DNA of 64,000 bases from Sulfuricurvum sp. (lineage in GTDB: Bacteria > Campylobacterota > Campylobacteria > Campylobacterales > Sulfurimonadaceae), in the NCBI RefSeq assembly GCF_028681615.1, contig NZ_JAQUHV010000001.1, positions 186,001-250,000 on the forward strand, written 5' to 3'. Under the pieces are notes generated by a model that was not told the DNA's origin, made no database searches, and saw nothing but the letters and a program-made list of their open reading frames with translations. This document shows, piece after piece, positions 8,141-15,781 of this stretch. Position numbers and translations under genes: made by a program. Numbering within the stretch: position 1 is the stretch's first letter; every line of letters starts with the position of its first letter.

Positions 8141-8956
8141 TTAATCCATTTTCATCGACATATCGATCCAGTTGGCCTGATGAATCATCGAGCCGGTACT
8201 GATCGCATCCACCCCCGTTTTAGCATATTCCGCAATCGTCTCCAGGGTGATATTCCCGCTCGCTTCGAGCAAGACGCTGCTATGATGTTCCCATTTGTAC
8301 TCCACCACTTCACGAAGCTGTTCAGGTGTCATATTGTCACACATTACGATGTCGGCTCCCACCTGCATTGCACGTTTAGCCATCTCAAAATCTTCCGCTT
8401 CAATCTCGATTTTTGAGGTAAATGGGATTTTTTTACGTGCTTCCGCCATAAATGCATCCAAATCATCTATCGTTTTGAGATGGGTATCTTTGAGCATCAG
8501 GGCATCGTCCAATCCCATCCGATGGTTCGTCGCTCCGCCGATACGGCTCGCGTATTTTTCAAAATTACGCAGAAGAGGACGGGTTTTTCGGGTATCGAGA
8601 AGTTTGGTTCCATAAGGTGCGATCAAATCGACGTATTGACGAGTCAATGTCGCAATCGAGCTGGCATGCAGCAGCATATTCAGCAAAGTACGCTCTATAC
8701 GAAGAAGGGTATGCGAATCGCCGCTGAGACTCAACACTACGTCTCCTTTTACAAATCGTTCGCCGTCACGTTTATACGATACCATATTGAACTTTTCGAG
8801 TTCAGCCAGTACACGCAGATATTCTTCTCCCGCTAAAACACCGTCACTCTTGGCAATAATTTTCGCAGATGCGGGAACAGCCTGAGAAACGCGCGCATAC
8901 AAATCCCCACGCCCTACATCTTCGGCTAACACTTCACGGATAAATTGTTCGATCAT
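8141..8956 (-). CDS. nadC: NadC, quinolinate phosphoribosyltransferase
   Basis: The enzyme converts quinolinate and PRPP to nicotinate mononucleotide, the step after NadA in de novo NAD synthesis. The 271-residue protein carries the family landmarks E-D-V-G-R-G-D at 15-21, the R-K-T-R-P substrate loop near 123-127, H-R-M-G-L-D-D-A-L-M-L-K-D-T-H near 143-157, and V-D-x-I-S-T-G near the C-terminus. The ATG overlaps the nadA stop by four bases. It is complete and of normal length. Confidence 0.96.
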   Translation of the reverse strand: MIEQFIREVLAEDVGRGDLYARVSQAVPASAKIIAKSDGVLAGEEYLRVLAELEKFNMVSYKRDGERFVKGDVVLSLSGDSHTLLRIERTLLNMLLHASSIATLTRQYVDLIAPYGTKLLDTRKTRPLLRNFEKYASRIGGATNHRMGLDDALMLKDTHLKTIDDLDAFMAEARKKIPFTSKIEIEAEDFEMAKRAMQVGADIVMCDNMTPEQLREVVEYKWEHHSSVLLEASGNITLETIAEYAKTGVDAISTGSMIHQANWIDMSMKMD

Positions 8957-9945
8957 AGCGCCATCATCCTCTCAAGTGCAACTTTTGCCCAGTACGCCGT
9001 ATCTTCATCCACCTCGATCTCATTGATCGGAGCACCGTCTTCGATCGCTTTGAGGGCGAGATACAAATCTTCCAGTGTCGTCTCGTTCATCGTCGGACAT
9101 TCAGGCTTGGTACTTGAAAGAATATACGTGTTACTAGGGCGCAGACGGTTGACCATGTTAAACTCGGTTCCTACCGCCACCTTTTGATCGGCAGGAAGTT
9201 CCGTAATGTACTTGATGAGCTGCGACGTCGATCCGACGAAATCGGCACGATCACAGATAGCAGGATCGCATTCCGGATGAACGGCGATCAAAATCCCCGG
9301 ATATTTGTTACGATAGAACTCGATGTCGTCGACACTGAAGAGCTGATGAACGGAGCAAAAACCGTCATAACAGATGATATCGGCCTCTTTCGGATCGGTT
9401 CCGTCTCCGATGACGCACGATTTGAGTCCCATCATATTGGCGATGTTTTGACCCAAACAGCGGTCAGGGACAAAAAGGATCTTTTTCCCCTCGGCGAGTG
9501 CTTTGGTAATAATCGTTTTGGCGTTGGAGCTGGTGCAGACCATCCCCCCCATTTTCCCGACGCGGGCTTTTACGGCAGCGTCGGAATTGATATAGGTGAT
9601 CGGTAAAATATCTTCCGCTTTGATCCCCGCATCTTCGAGTTTCTGGATCGATTGGTCATAATAGAGCCCGTCGATCATTTTTGCCATCGCGCAGCAGGCG
9701 ACTTTTGGCATTACGACCCGTTTGTGCGGACTGAGGATTTTAACGCTTTGCCCCATGAATCCGACACCGCAAAATACGACAAACTCTTTATCGTCCGCCA
9801 TCGTACGTTTTGCCAATTCGAGAGAATCGCCCGTGATATCTCCCATCTCAAACACTTCATCACGCTGATAGAAGTGTGCCACAACGGTGACACTGAGACG
9901 GCTTTTAAGATCAATAATTTTTTGTTTTAATTCTTCGGTATTCAA
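8953..9945 (-). CDS. nadA: NadA, quinolinate synthase
   Basis: NadA condenses iminoaspartate with dihydroxyacetone phosphate to quinolinate using a [4Fe-4S] cluster. The 330-residue protein shows A-H-F-Y-Q-R-D-E-V early, then cluster cysteines in the segments V-A-C-C-A-M-A, M-V-C-T-S-S-N and H-P-E-C-D-P. It begins at TTG, with AAGGA eight bases upstream, because no ATG fits the conserved N-terminus. It is first in the operon nadA-nadC-flhB-Cache-regulator-kinase. NadB is not in the window. Confidence 0.95.
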   Translation of the reverse strand: MNTEELKQKIIDLKSRLSVTVVAHFYQRDEVFEMGDITGDSLELAKRTMADDKEFVVFCGVGFMGQSVKILSPHKRVVMPKVACCAMAKMIDGLYYDQSIQKLEDAGIKAEDILPITYINSDAAVKARVGKMGGMVCTSSNAKTIITKALAEGKKILFVPDRCLGQNIANMMGLKSCVIGDGTDPKEADIICYDGFCSVHQLFSVDDIEFYRNKYPGILIAVHPECDPAICDRADFVGSTSQLIKYITELPADQKVAVGTEFNMVNRLRPSNTYILSSTKPECPTMNETTLEDLYLALKAIEDGAPINEIEVDEDTAYWAKVALERMMAL

Positions 9946-9978
9946 ACCCGTATTCCTTCTCTATTCGGTAAAGCTGTT

Positions 9979-9984
9979 ATTATA
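9979..9984 (-). promoter_or_regulatory. -10 element for the nadA operon
   Basis: On the minus strand TATAAT (complement of 9979-9984), preceded by TTGGT, lies 33 bases upstream of the nadA TTG start. No good -35 is seen at the normal distance, which is usual in this phylum. Confidence 0.5.
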
Positions 9985-10062
9985 ACCAAACTCATATCGC
10001 CCACTCCTTGAAGGGAAAACTTTCTTAAGCACTTTTTTAGGCAGTTGTAACCATCGGTGAAT

Positions 10063-10068
10063 TATAAT
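10063..10068 (+). promoter_or_regulatory. -10 element for plsY-folB
   Basis: TATAAT lies 30 bases before the plsY ATG in the divergent nadA/plsY intergenic region. A consensus -35 is not apparent. Confidence 0.45.
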
Positions 10069-10098
10069 ATCGACTTGTTTATCCCAAAAAGGAACCTA

Positions 10099-10713
10099 AT
10101 GGATTTTTTATTTAATCACAATGTTCAGTTTTACCTAATCGCCTACCTGCTCGGAGGTATCCCGTTCGGACTGATTCTCGCAAAAGTGTTTGCCGGAGTC
10201 AACGTCAAAGAATCGGGTTCTCAAAGCATCGGTGCAACGAACGTTCTTCGTGTCGTCAAAGAGACCAATCCGTCATTGGCTAAAAAACTCGGTGCCGCAA
10301 CGCTCGCTCTCGATGCACTCAAAGGAATCGCCGTTGTCCTCGCCGCAAAATATTACGGAATGGATGAGAGTGTCCAATGGCTTGTTGCCGTTCTTGCCGT
10401 CATCGGTCACTGTTTCAGCCCTTATTTGTGGTTCGAAGGGGGCAAAGGGGTTGCAACCGGAATGGGAGTCATGATGGTCATGCTTCCGATTCCAACCCTC
10501 ATCGCTCTTGTCGTATGGGGAGTTGCGGCTAAAACGATCCGTATTTCATCTCTTTCATCGATGCTCGGACTCTTAGCCCTCGTGATAGCGTCTTTCGTCC
10601 TTTACCCTGCTATGTTCCATGCGCCGGTACTGTTCATCGCCTTTATTTTATTTTACAAACACATCCCGAATTTCATCCGTCTTTTCCAAGGGGAAGAGAA
10701 ACGGGTTGCATGA
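10099..10713 (+). CDS. plsY: PlsY, acyl-phosphate:glycerol-3-phosphate acyltransferase
   Basis: PlsY makes lysophosphatidic acid from acyl phosphate and glycerol-3-phosphate at the inner membrane, the first committed phospholipid step. The 204-residue protein has several membrane segments and the family motifs G-G-I-P-F-G (residues 14-19), S-x-x-I-G-A-T-N-V-L-R (glycerol-3-phosphate site) and G-G-K-G-V-A-T-G-M-G. The ATG at 10099 was chosen because AAAAAGGAA precedes it and the hydrophobic N-terminus starts there. In-frame codons further upstream would add a polar, unconserved stretch. It overlaps folB by four bases. Confidence 0.95.
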   Translation: MDFLFNHNVQFYLIAYLLGGIPFGLILAKVFAGVNVKESGSQSIGATNVLRVVKETNPSLAKKLGAATLALDALKGIAVVLAAKYYGMDESVQWLVAVLAVIGHCFSPYLWFEGGKGVATGMGVMMVMLPIPTLIALVVWGVAAKTIRISSLSSMLGLLALVIASFVLYPAMFHAPVLFIAFILFYKHIPNFIRLFQGEEKRVA

Positions 10714-11036
10714 AAATCCTGATCGAGAACCTTACCTTTGACACTATCATCGGGATCCTCGAACATGAGCGCACAACAGCTCAAAAAGTTCACATCGATT
10801 GCATAATCGACTACCCTTATTCTGAGGGTCATTTTATCAATTATGCCGAAGTGGCGGAAATGATTGAAACGACAATGCACAAAGAGCGGTTTGAACTTAT
10901 CGAAACCGCCCTCGAAGTTCTGAACGCGACGCTCAAAGAACACTTTCCTCTGATAAAAGAGCTTTTATTAACCATACGAAAACCGACAATTCTCCCCAAT
11001 TGCAGTGTTGGCGTACAACACGCAACACACTATTAA
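10710..11036 (+). CDS. folB: FolB-like dihydroneopterin aldolase
   Basis: FolB converts dihydroneopterin to 6-hydroxymethyl-dihydropterin in folate synthesis. The 108-residue protein has the T-fold pattern of the family: I-E-N-L-T-F-D-T-I-I-G-I-L-E-H-E-R near the N-terminus, the Y-A-E-V-A-E-M-I segment, and E-T-A-L-E-V-L-N. The family's usual catalytic lysine is represented by the K-P-T stretch near 90. The divergence is typical of epsilon-type FolB. The ATG overlaps the plsY stop by four bases, so the two are coupled. Confidence 0.85.
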   Translation: MKILIENLTFDTIIGILEHERTTAQKVHIDCIIDYPYSEGHFINYAEVAEMIETTMHKERFELIETALEVLNATLKEHFPLIKELLLTIRKPTILPNCSVGVQHATHY

Positions 11037-11073
11037 CCCTCACCGCGTCAACAATTGATTCACGTTTGCACGA

Positions 11074-11079
11074 TATAAT
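11074..11079 (+). promoter_or_regulatory. -10 element for the OmpA-family lipoprotein gene
   Basis: TATAAT lies 37 bases upstream of the ATG in the gap after folB. No convincing -35 is visible. Confidence 0.45.
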
Positions 11080-11116
11080 CCCTCTATAAAACTCTTACCC
11101 AGATAAAGGAACAACC

Positions 11117-11758
11117 ATGACACGTAACGTCTTATCACTTTTAACAGCAGGACTCTTATTTATCGGATGTGCTGAAACCCAAACCGGTCTTTCTAAAACA
11201 CAAAGCGGTGCACTTATCGGAGGGCTTGTCGGTGTGGCTGCCGGAGCGGCTACAGGTAATCACAGTGCCAAACGGATCCTCATCGGAGGTGCTATCGGCG
11301 CGGCGGCCGGAGGAGGAATCGGGTATTATATGGACAAACAGCAAGAGGAACTTAATAAAGAGCTCAAAGGAAGCGGCGTAGCGGTACAACGTCAAGGCGA
11401 TACGATCAACCTCAATATGCCGGGCGGCATTACCTTTGATACGGGCAAAGCAGTAATCAAGCCTAACTTTAATCCAGTCTTGGATGATATTGCCAATGTC
11501 ATGATCAAATATCCTGAAACCAAAATTGAGGTCCAAGGGCATACTGACAATGTCGGAAGCGATGCGGACAATCTTAAACTCTCCGAACTGCGCGCTCAAA
11601 GCGTTACAACGGCGCTCATCAACAGAGGGGTAGAAAGCACACGTCTCAGTCCCGTCGGATACGGCGAAAGCAAACCGATAGCGACAAACGATACTCCGGC
11701 CGGACGTGAAGCCAACCGTCGCGTCGAAATCAAAATCATCCCGAATCCTGCAAAATAA
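11117..11758 (+). CDS. OmpA-family lipoprotein with glycine zipper (YiaD-like)
   Basis: The 213-residue protein has a lipoprotein signal (L-F-I-G-C, lipidated Cys about 18). It then has two glycine-zipper runs (G-A-L-I-G-G-L-V-G-V-A-A-G and G-G-A-I-G-A-A-A-G-G-G-I-G) and an OmpA C-terminal peptidoglycan-binding domain with the family's G-H-T-D-N near 141-145 and N-R-R-V-E-I near the end. It probably anchors the outer membrane to the cell wall. This is the architecture of E. coli YiaD. The gene is monocistronic, with its own -10 box, an AAGGA ribosome binding site and a downstream terminator. Confidence 0.9.
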   Translation: MTRNVLSLLTAGLLFIGCAETQTGLSKTQSGALIGGLVGVAAGAATGNHSAKRILIGGAIGAAAGGGIGYYMDKQQEELNKELKGSGVAVQRQGDTINLNMPGGITFDTGKAVIKPNFNPVLDDIANVMIKYPETKIEVQGHTDNVGSDADNLKLSELRAQSVTTALINRGVESTRLSPVGYGESKPIATNDTPAGREANRRVEIKIIPNPAK

Positions 11759-11763
11759 ATTCT

Positions 11764-11792
11764 TTTCCTCTCTTTGCATGAGAGGAAATTTC
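11764..11792 (+). terminator. rho-independent terminator of the OmpA-family gene
   Basis: TTTCCTCTC and GAGAGGAAA form a perfect nine-base stem with a seven-base loop, five bases after the stop codon, followed by TTTCTC. Confidence 0.7.
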
Positions 11793-11877
11793 TCTCCGAG
11801 AAGCACTATTTTCGTTTTTAAAAATTCCAATATTTAAAATAAATTGAAAAATAGTTTAAATTTTCCTAAAATTGTGG

Positions 11878-11892
11878 TATCATTTCCGGAAA
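11878..11892 (+). promoter_or_regulatory. extended -10 and palindrome before the response regulator gene
   Basis: TATCAT at 11878-11883, preceded by TG-G, looks like an extended -10. It runs into the perfect ten-base palindrome TTTCCGGAAA at 11883-11892, near the expected transcription start. This could be an operator for the regulator encoded downstream. That role is a guess. Confidence 0.35.
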
Positions 11893-11913
11893 ATTTCGCA
11901 CCGAGGAGCGTGA

Positions 11914-12585
11914 ATGCGCATTCTGATCATTGAAGATGAAGTAACCCTCAACAAAACCCTCGCAGAAGGGCTAAAAGAGTTCGGTTACCAAAGCGATGTC
12001 GTCGAGACTTTGAAAGACGGAGAGTACTATCTCGATATCCGTAACTATGACTTGATCTTGATGGATTGGATGCTGCCGGATGGCAATAGCATCGATATAA
12101 TCCCTGACATTAAAACCAACACCCCTAAAACCGTAATCGTCGTTCTTTCTGCGCGTGATGATAACGAAAGTGAAATTGAAGCGCTTCGCGCCGGTGCTGA
12201 TGATTACATCCGTAAACCGTTCGATTTTGACGTACTTGTTGCCCGTGTCGAAGCACGTTTGCGTTTCGGCGGCAGCAACATCATCGAGATCGATGATTTG
12301 ACAATCAATCCTGAAGAGGAAAAAATCATCTATAAAGAAAAAGAGATCGAGCTCAAAGGGAAACCTTTTGAAGTATTGACTCATCTTGCACGTCACCGTG
12401 ACCAAATCGTTTCAAAAGAGCAATTGCTTGATGCGATTTGGGAAGAGCCTGAACTCGTTACTCCGAATGTTATCGAGGTTGCAATCAACCAAATCCGTCA
12501 AAAAATGGATAAACCTCTCGGTATTACAACCATCGAGACGGTACGTCGCCGTGGATACCGCTTTTGTTTTCCAAAAGAAGTATAA
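11914..12585 (+). CDS. OmpR-family response regulator
   Basis: The 223-residue regulator has acidic pocket residues E7-D8, phospho-acceptor D51 (L-M-D-W-M-L-P-D), the conserved lysine in R-K-P-F, and a winged-helix output domain ending R-R-R-G-Y-R-F-C-F. The ATG follows GAGGAG. Its last 22 bases overlap the start of the cognate kinase gene. The genes controlled are unknown. Confidence 0.93.
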   Translation: MRILIIEDEVTLNKTLAEGLKEFGYQSDVVETLKDGEYYLDIRNYDLILMDWMLPDGNSIDIIPDIKTNTPKTVIVVLSARDDNESEIEALRAGADDYIRKPFDFDVLVARVEARLRFGGSNIIEIDDLTINPEEEKIIYKEKEIELKGKPFEVLTHLARHRDQIVSKEQLLDAIWEEPELVTPNVIEVAINQIRQKMDKPLGITTIETVRRRGYRFCFPKEV

Positions 12586-13880
12586 GACGACGCTTTCTCT
12601 TCCAACTCATTGTCGCTTCGGCGGCATTGGTTATCCTGTTTTCCTCTTTTTTATATCTGTTTATCAAACAATCTATTTACGATGAGAAACAAGCCGAATT
12701 AATCACGTATGCCGAAAATATTTCTGCCTATAAATCTCTTTTATCCTCTCAGCAAAACAATGCGGACGCACTCATGGGATTAAGTGTCGAACTCGTAACT
12801 CTCAAATCGCAAGTAGAACATCTCGATTTTTATGAAACGCTCCATAAAGATAAAACAACAACCTTGACATTGGTCTATCCGTTTGATTTTGAACACTCAT
12901 CCTATCTCAAAGTAAGCCGGGATATAACGCCGACAAAACGGCTCTTGGCTAAAATTCTCAATTCCATTTTCATAATCAATGCAGTCGGTTTTGTTGTCAT
13001 TATCCTCTATGCAATCGCCTTTTCAAAAATGCTGATTGCCCCGATTACCGCACTTAGCCGACGTTTAGCCAATATGAACGAGCATCTGATCCGACCGATC
13101 AAAGTTGAGCAGCTCCCTGATGAGTTCGAACCTCTGGGCGAAACGCTTAATCGTCTGATGGCACGTATCCAAAACTTTGTGAAATATCAAAAAGAGCTCT
13201 TTATCGGTGCGGCTCATGAGCTTAAAACCCCGTTGGCGGTTATCAAACTTAAAAATCAGGTTACCCTGATCAAAAAGCGCTCACCCGAAGAGTATATCGA
13301 AGCGATCCGCATTACCAATAAAAGTGTCGATGAGATGAATAAAATTGTCGCCAATATTTTGAATATCGGCCGTCAGGAAGGGGCTCAACTCGAAATTCCC
13401 GTCGAAGCCGATATTATTCAGATACTCAAAAAATGGGAAGGAGATTTCGCTTTGCTGGCAGACAGTGAAAACAAAACCCTTAAAACCCATTTTACGCCGG
13501 ATTCGTTTATGGCAGTTCTTCAAGTAACCCTGCTTAATCAAATCCTCCAAAATTTCTTGCAAAATGCCCTGAAATTTACTCCTGAGGGGAAAATCATCCT
13601 CTTTCAAAGTTATCTCAACGATGTCGGAATCGTCATTGAAGTCATTGATGAAGGGTGCGGAATCGATGAAAGCGTGGATCTTTTTGCGCCGTTTAAGCGG
13701 CAGGGGAATAAATCAGGGGTTGGGCTCGGCCTCTTTTTAGCTAAAAGTGCCGCTGAAGCCATCGGAGCGCAAATCACCCTGACCAATCGTGAGGACGGAG
13801 TTGACGGGTCATGTGCCCGACTTGTCCTCCCTTCGAAACTGTGTTGTGTCCTTCCGCAACGTAAAATCTCAAAGGTTTAA
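12564..13880 (+). CDS. sensor histidine kinase, partner of the upstream regulator
   Basis: The 438-residue kinase begins at a TTG inside the regulator gene, since no ATG precedes the first membrane segment. It has membrane segments near 11-34 and 133-155, a periplasmic loop of about 100 residues, a HAMP-like linker, the H-box A-A-H-E-L-K-T-P-L with H218, and a HATPase domain with N-A-L-K-F-T and G-V-G-L-G-L. The overlap implies translational coupling with the regulator. It ends with a basic tail (R-K-I-S-K-V). The stimulus is not evident. Confidence 0.88.
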   Translation: MFSKRSIRRRFLFQLIVASAALVILFSSFLYLFIKQSIYDEKQAELITYAENISAYKSLLSSQQNNADALMGLSVELVTLKSQVEHLDFYETLHKDKTTTLTLVYPFDFEHSSYLKVSRDITPTKRLLAKILNSIFIINAVGFVVIILYAIAFSKMLIAPITALSRRLANMNEHLIRPIKVEQLPDEFEPLGETLNRLMARIQNFVKYQKELFIGAAHELKTPLAVIKLKNQVTLIKKRSPEEYIEAIRITNKSVDEMNKIVANILNIGRQEGAQLEIPVEADIIQILKKWEGDFALLADSENKTLKTHFTPDSFMAVLQVTLLNQILQNFLQNALKFTPEGKIILFQSYLNDVGIVIEVIDEGCGIDESVDLFAPFKRQGNKSGVGLGLFLAKSAAEAIGAQITLTNREDGVDGSCARLVLPSKLCCVLPQRKISKV

Positions 13881-13945
13881 AAATGCTCAAAGGTTCGTTT
13901 CGCTATAAATCGCGCATAAACGAAAACTAATCGAGGGTTTAACCT

Positions 13946-14200
13946 ATGCCATTACTAATAGTCGATGAATGTATTGCATGTGATGCATGCCGTGAAGAGT
14001 GCCCGATGGATGCGATTGAAGAGGGCGATCCGATTTATATCATCGATCCTGACCGTTGTACCGAATGTGTAGGAACCTACGATGAGCCTGCTTGTATCGC
14101 AGTATGTCCTGTTGATTGTATTATCCCCGATAAGGATAATGTAGAGACTATGCAAGAACTCCTCTATAAGCATAAGCAATTGCAAGAGGAAGAGGAGTAA
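13946..14200 (+). CDS. YfhL-type 2[4Fe-4S] ferredoxin
   Basis: The 84-residue protein has two cluster-binding motifs: C-I-A-C-D-A-C-R-E-E-C-P (first Cys about 9) and C-T-E-C-V-G, with an eight-residue insert before A-C-I-A-V-C-P. That inserted second motif is typical of the YfhL/Alvin ferredoxin class with low-potential clusters. It ends in an acidic E-E-E-E tail. It lies one base before the ppx/gppA gene and is probably cotranscribed with it. A 65-base gap with an imperfect inverted repeat (TTCGTTT..AAACGAA) separates it from the kinase. Confidence 0.92.
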   Translation: MPLLIVDECIACDACREECPMDAIEEGDPIYIIDPDRCTECVGTYDEPACIAVCPVDCIIPDKDNVETMQELLYKHKQLQEEEE

Positions 14201-14201
14201 T

Positions 14202-15662
14202 ATGGCGAAATGTACCGCCGTTATCGACATAGGAAGCAATTCCATGCGCCTGGCGGTATTTCAAAAGACCAGCCGTTTTGCTTTTCATATTCTTCATGAG
14301 GTTAAAAGTTCCGTTCGTATAAGCGAACATGCCTATATTAACAACGGCTTTCTCCAAGAAGAGGCGATGGACCGCACGGCCAAAGCTATTGGTGAATTTT
14401 TATCTATCGCCCGTTCTTTTGACGCACGAAAAATTTTATGCGTCGCAACCTCTGCCTTGCGTGATGCTCCCAATGCTTCCGTATTTCTCTCCCGCATACA
14501 ACGTGAACACAATCTTTCCATCAAAGTAATCTCAGGGGAAAAAGAAGCGTATTTCGGTGGGATCGCCTGTGCGAATCTTCTGCCTCGGATGGATGCCCTC
14601 ACCGTCGATGTCGGAGGCGGATCGAGTGAGTTTGCTCTGCTTCGAAACGGTAAAGTCGAGACTCTCTTTTCCTTGAATATCGGTACGGTTCGAATAAAAG
14701 AGCTCTTCTTTGACCAAAACAATATCCCAGGCGCAATCGCCTATATTGATGAAGCCCTTAAACAGCTCCCTCAATTCAATGCAGACACTCTTATCGGAAT
14801 CGGCGGAACGTTTCGGGCCATTACCCGTGCATTAATGAAAAAAGAAAATTATCCTTTGAGAAAACTGCATGGATTCAGTACCGATGACACTCGCTTTTTA
14901 GGATTTACCGGACAAATTCTAGAGGCAGGGGCCAAGAAACTTCGCTCACTTTATATCAAGCCCGATCGTTTTGATACGATAAAACCCGGCGTATTGATCC
15001 TTGAGCGTATAATCCGGCATACGTGTACCACACAACTCGTTTGCAGCGGTGTCGGAGTACGTGAAGGGGTATTTTTGAGCGATTTGCTCCGCAATTCGGG
15101 AGACATGTTCCCTGCCAATTACAATCCGAGTGTCCGCTATCTGCTCGATACCTATGCGATCCATAGTAATCACGGTTTACAATGCGCCCATTTATCCAAA
15201 CGTCTTTTTGAACTCCTTGCATCCCCATTGAATATCAATCCGATCTATCAATATGAACTGGTCATTGCGGCAAAATTGCTCTCTATCGGAGTCGGAGTCC
15301 GCTATTATGCGTATCAGCGCCACAGCCACTACTTGGCAATGAATGCATTGGACTATGCATTAAGCCATTCGCAGATTGTCCTAATATCTCATCTTCTGTT
15401 GTTTAAAAAAGGGCATTCCTCTTCCTCATTAATAGCAAAAGAGGGGTATGGTTCTCTTTTACCCGATAATGCGACCGTAGATGCCCTCTCAGCCATTCTT
15501 CGCCTCTCTCATATCCTCATGGCTAGCCGTGTCAATGCATCGTCTGTAAGCGTTAGTTATGAGAAAGGGATAGTGCATGTTCAGGGAGATAATCTCTATT
15601 TAGCCAGAGAACAGCTGAAAAATATCATTCTTCCAAAAAATCTGACGGTTGTGTTTGATTAG
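14202..15662 (+). CDS. exopolyphosphatase / pppGpp phosphohydrolase family protein
   Basis: Ppx/GppA enzymes remove terminal phosphates from polyphosphate or convert pppGpp to ppGpp. The 486-residue protein has the actin-like ATPase-fold motifs D-I-G-S-N-S-M-R-L near 8, a catalytic E in S-G-E-K-E-A-Y, V-D-V-G-G-G-S-S-E near 130, and G-I-G-G-T-F-R near 199. A C-terminal HD-type helical domain follows, with H-S-H-Y-L-A-M-N. Sequence alone does not decide between Ppx and GppA. The start ATG is one base after the ferredoxin stop. Confidence 0.9.
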   Translation: MAKCTAVIDIGSNSMRLAVFQKTSRFAFHILHEVKSSVRISEHAYINNGFLQEEAMDRTAKAIGEFLSIARSFDARKILCVATSALRDAPNASVFLSRIQREHNLSIKVISGEKEAYFGGIACANLLPRMDALTVDVGGGSSEFALLRNGKVETLFSLNIGTVRIKELFFDQNNIPGAIAYIDEALKQLPQFNADTLIGIGGTFRAITRALMKKENYPLRKLHGFSTDDTRFLGFTGQILEAGAKKLRSLYIKPDRFDTIKPGVLILERIIRHTCTTQLVCSGVGVREGVFLSDLLRNSGDMFPANYNPSVRYLLDTYAIHSNHGLQCAHLSKRLFELLASPLNINPIYQYELVIAAKLLSIGVGVRYYAYQRHSHYLAMNALDYALSHSQIVLISHLLLFKKGHSSSSLIAKEGYGSLLPDNATVDALSAILRLSHILMASRVNASSVSVSYEKGIVHVQGDNLYLAREQLKNIILPKNLTVVFD

Positions 15663-15723
15663 GTTATAGAGCGAGTGACTTCATACAATCACAAGTGATT
15701 TTGGGCCTACTGCCGAAGTAAAC

Positions 15724-15766
15724 TTAGCGTTAGCGTAGTCATCGGGGCTTTGCTCCGATGACGTTA
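15724..15766. repeat. intergenic palindromic repeat, copy 2 (between convergent genes)
   Basis: This matches copy 1 at 2999-3042 in order and spacing. The stem is GTCATCGGGGC / GCTCCGATGAC (one G-T pair) with loop TTT. An outer TACTGC (15708-15713) pairs with GCAGTA (15769-15774), and a small AATCAC-AA-GTGATT hairpin precedes it at 15687-15700. It lies between the converging ends of ppx/gppA and bamA, where a REP-like hairpin could act as a two-way transcript end. Confidence 0.65.
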
Positions 15767-15781
15767 TAGCAGTAAATAGTG

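Noticed and set aside
11156-11830. 224-codon minus-strand open frame
   Set aside because: It is antisense to the OmpA-family lipoprotein and crosses its terminator.
13893-13927. TTCGTTT..AAACGAA inverted repeat after the histidine kinase as a terminator
   Set aside because: The stem is interrupted and there is no T-tract. It is too weak to call.
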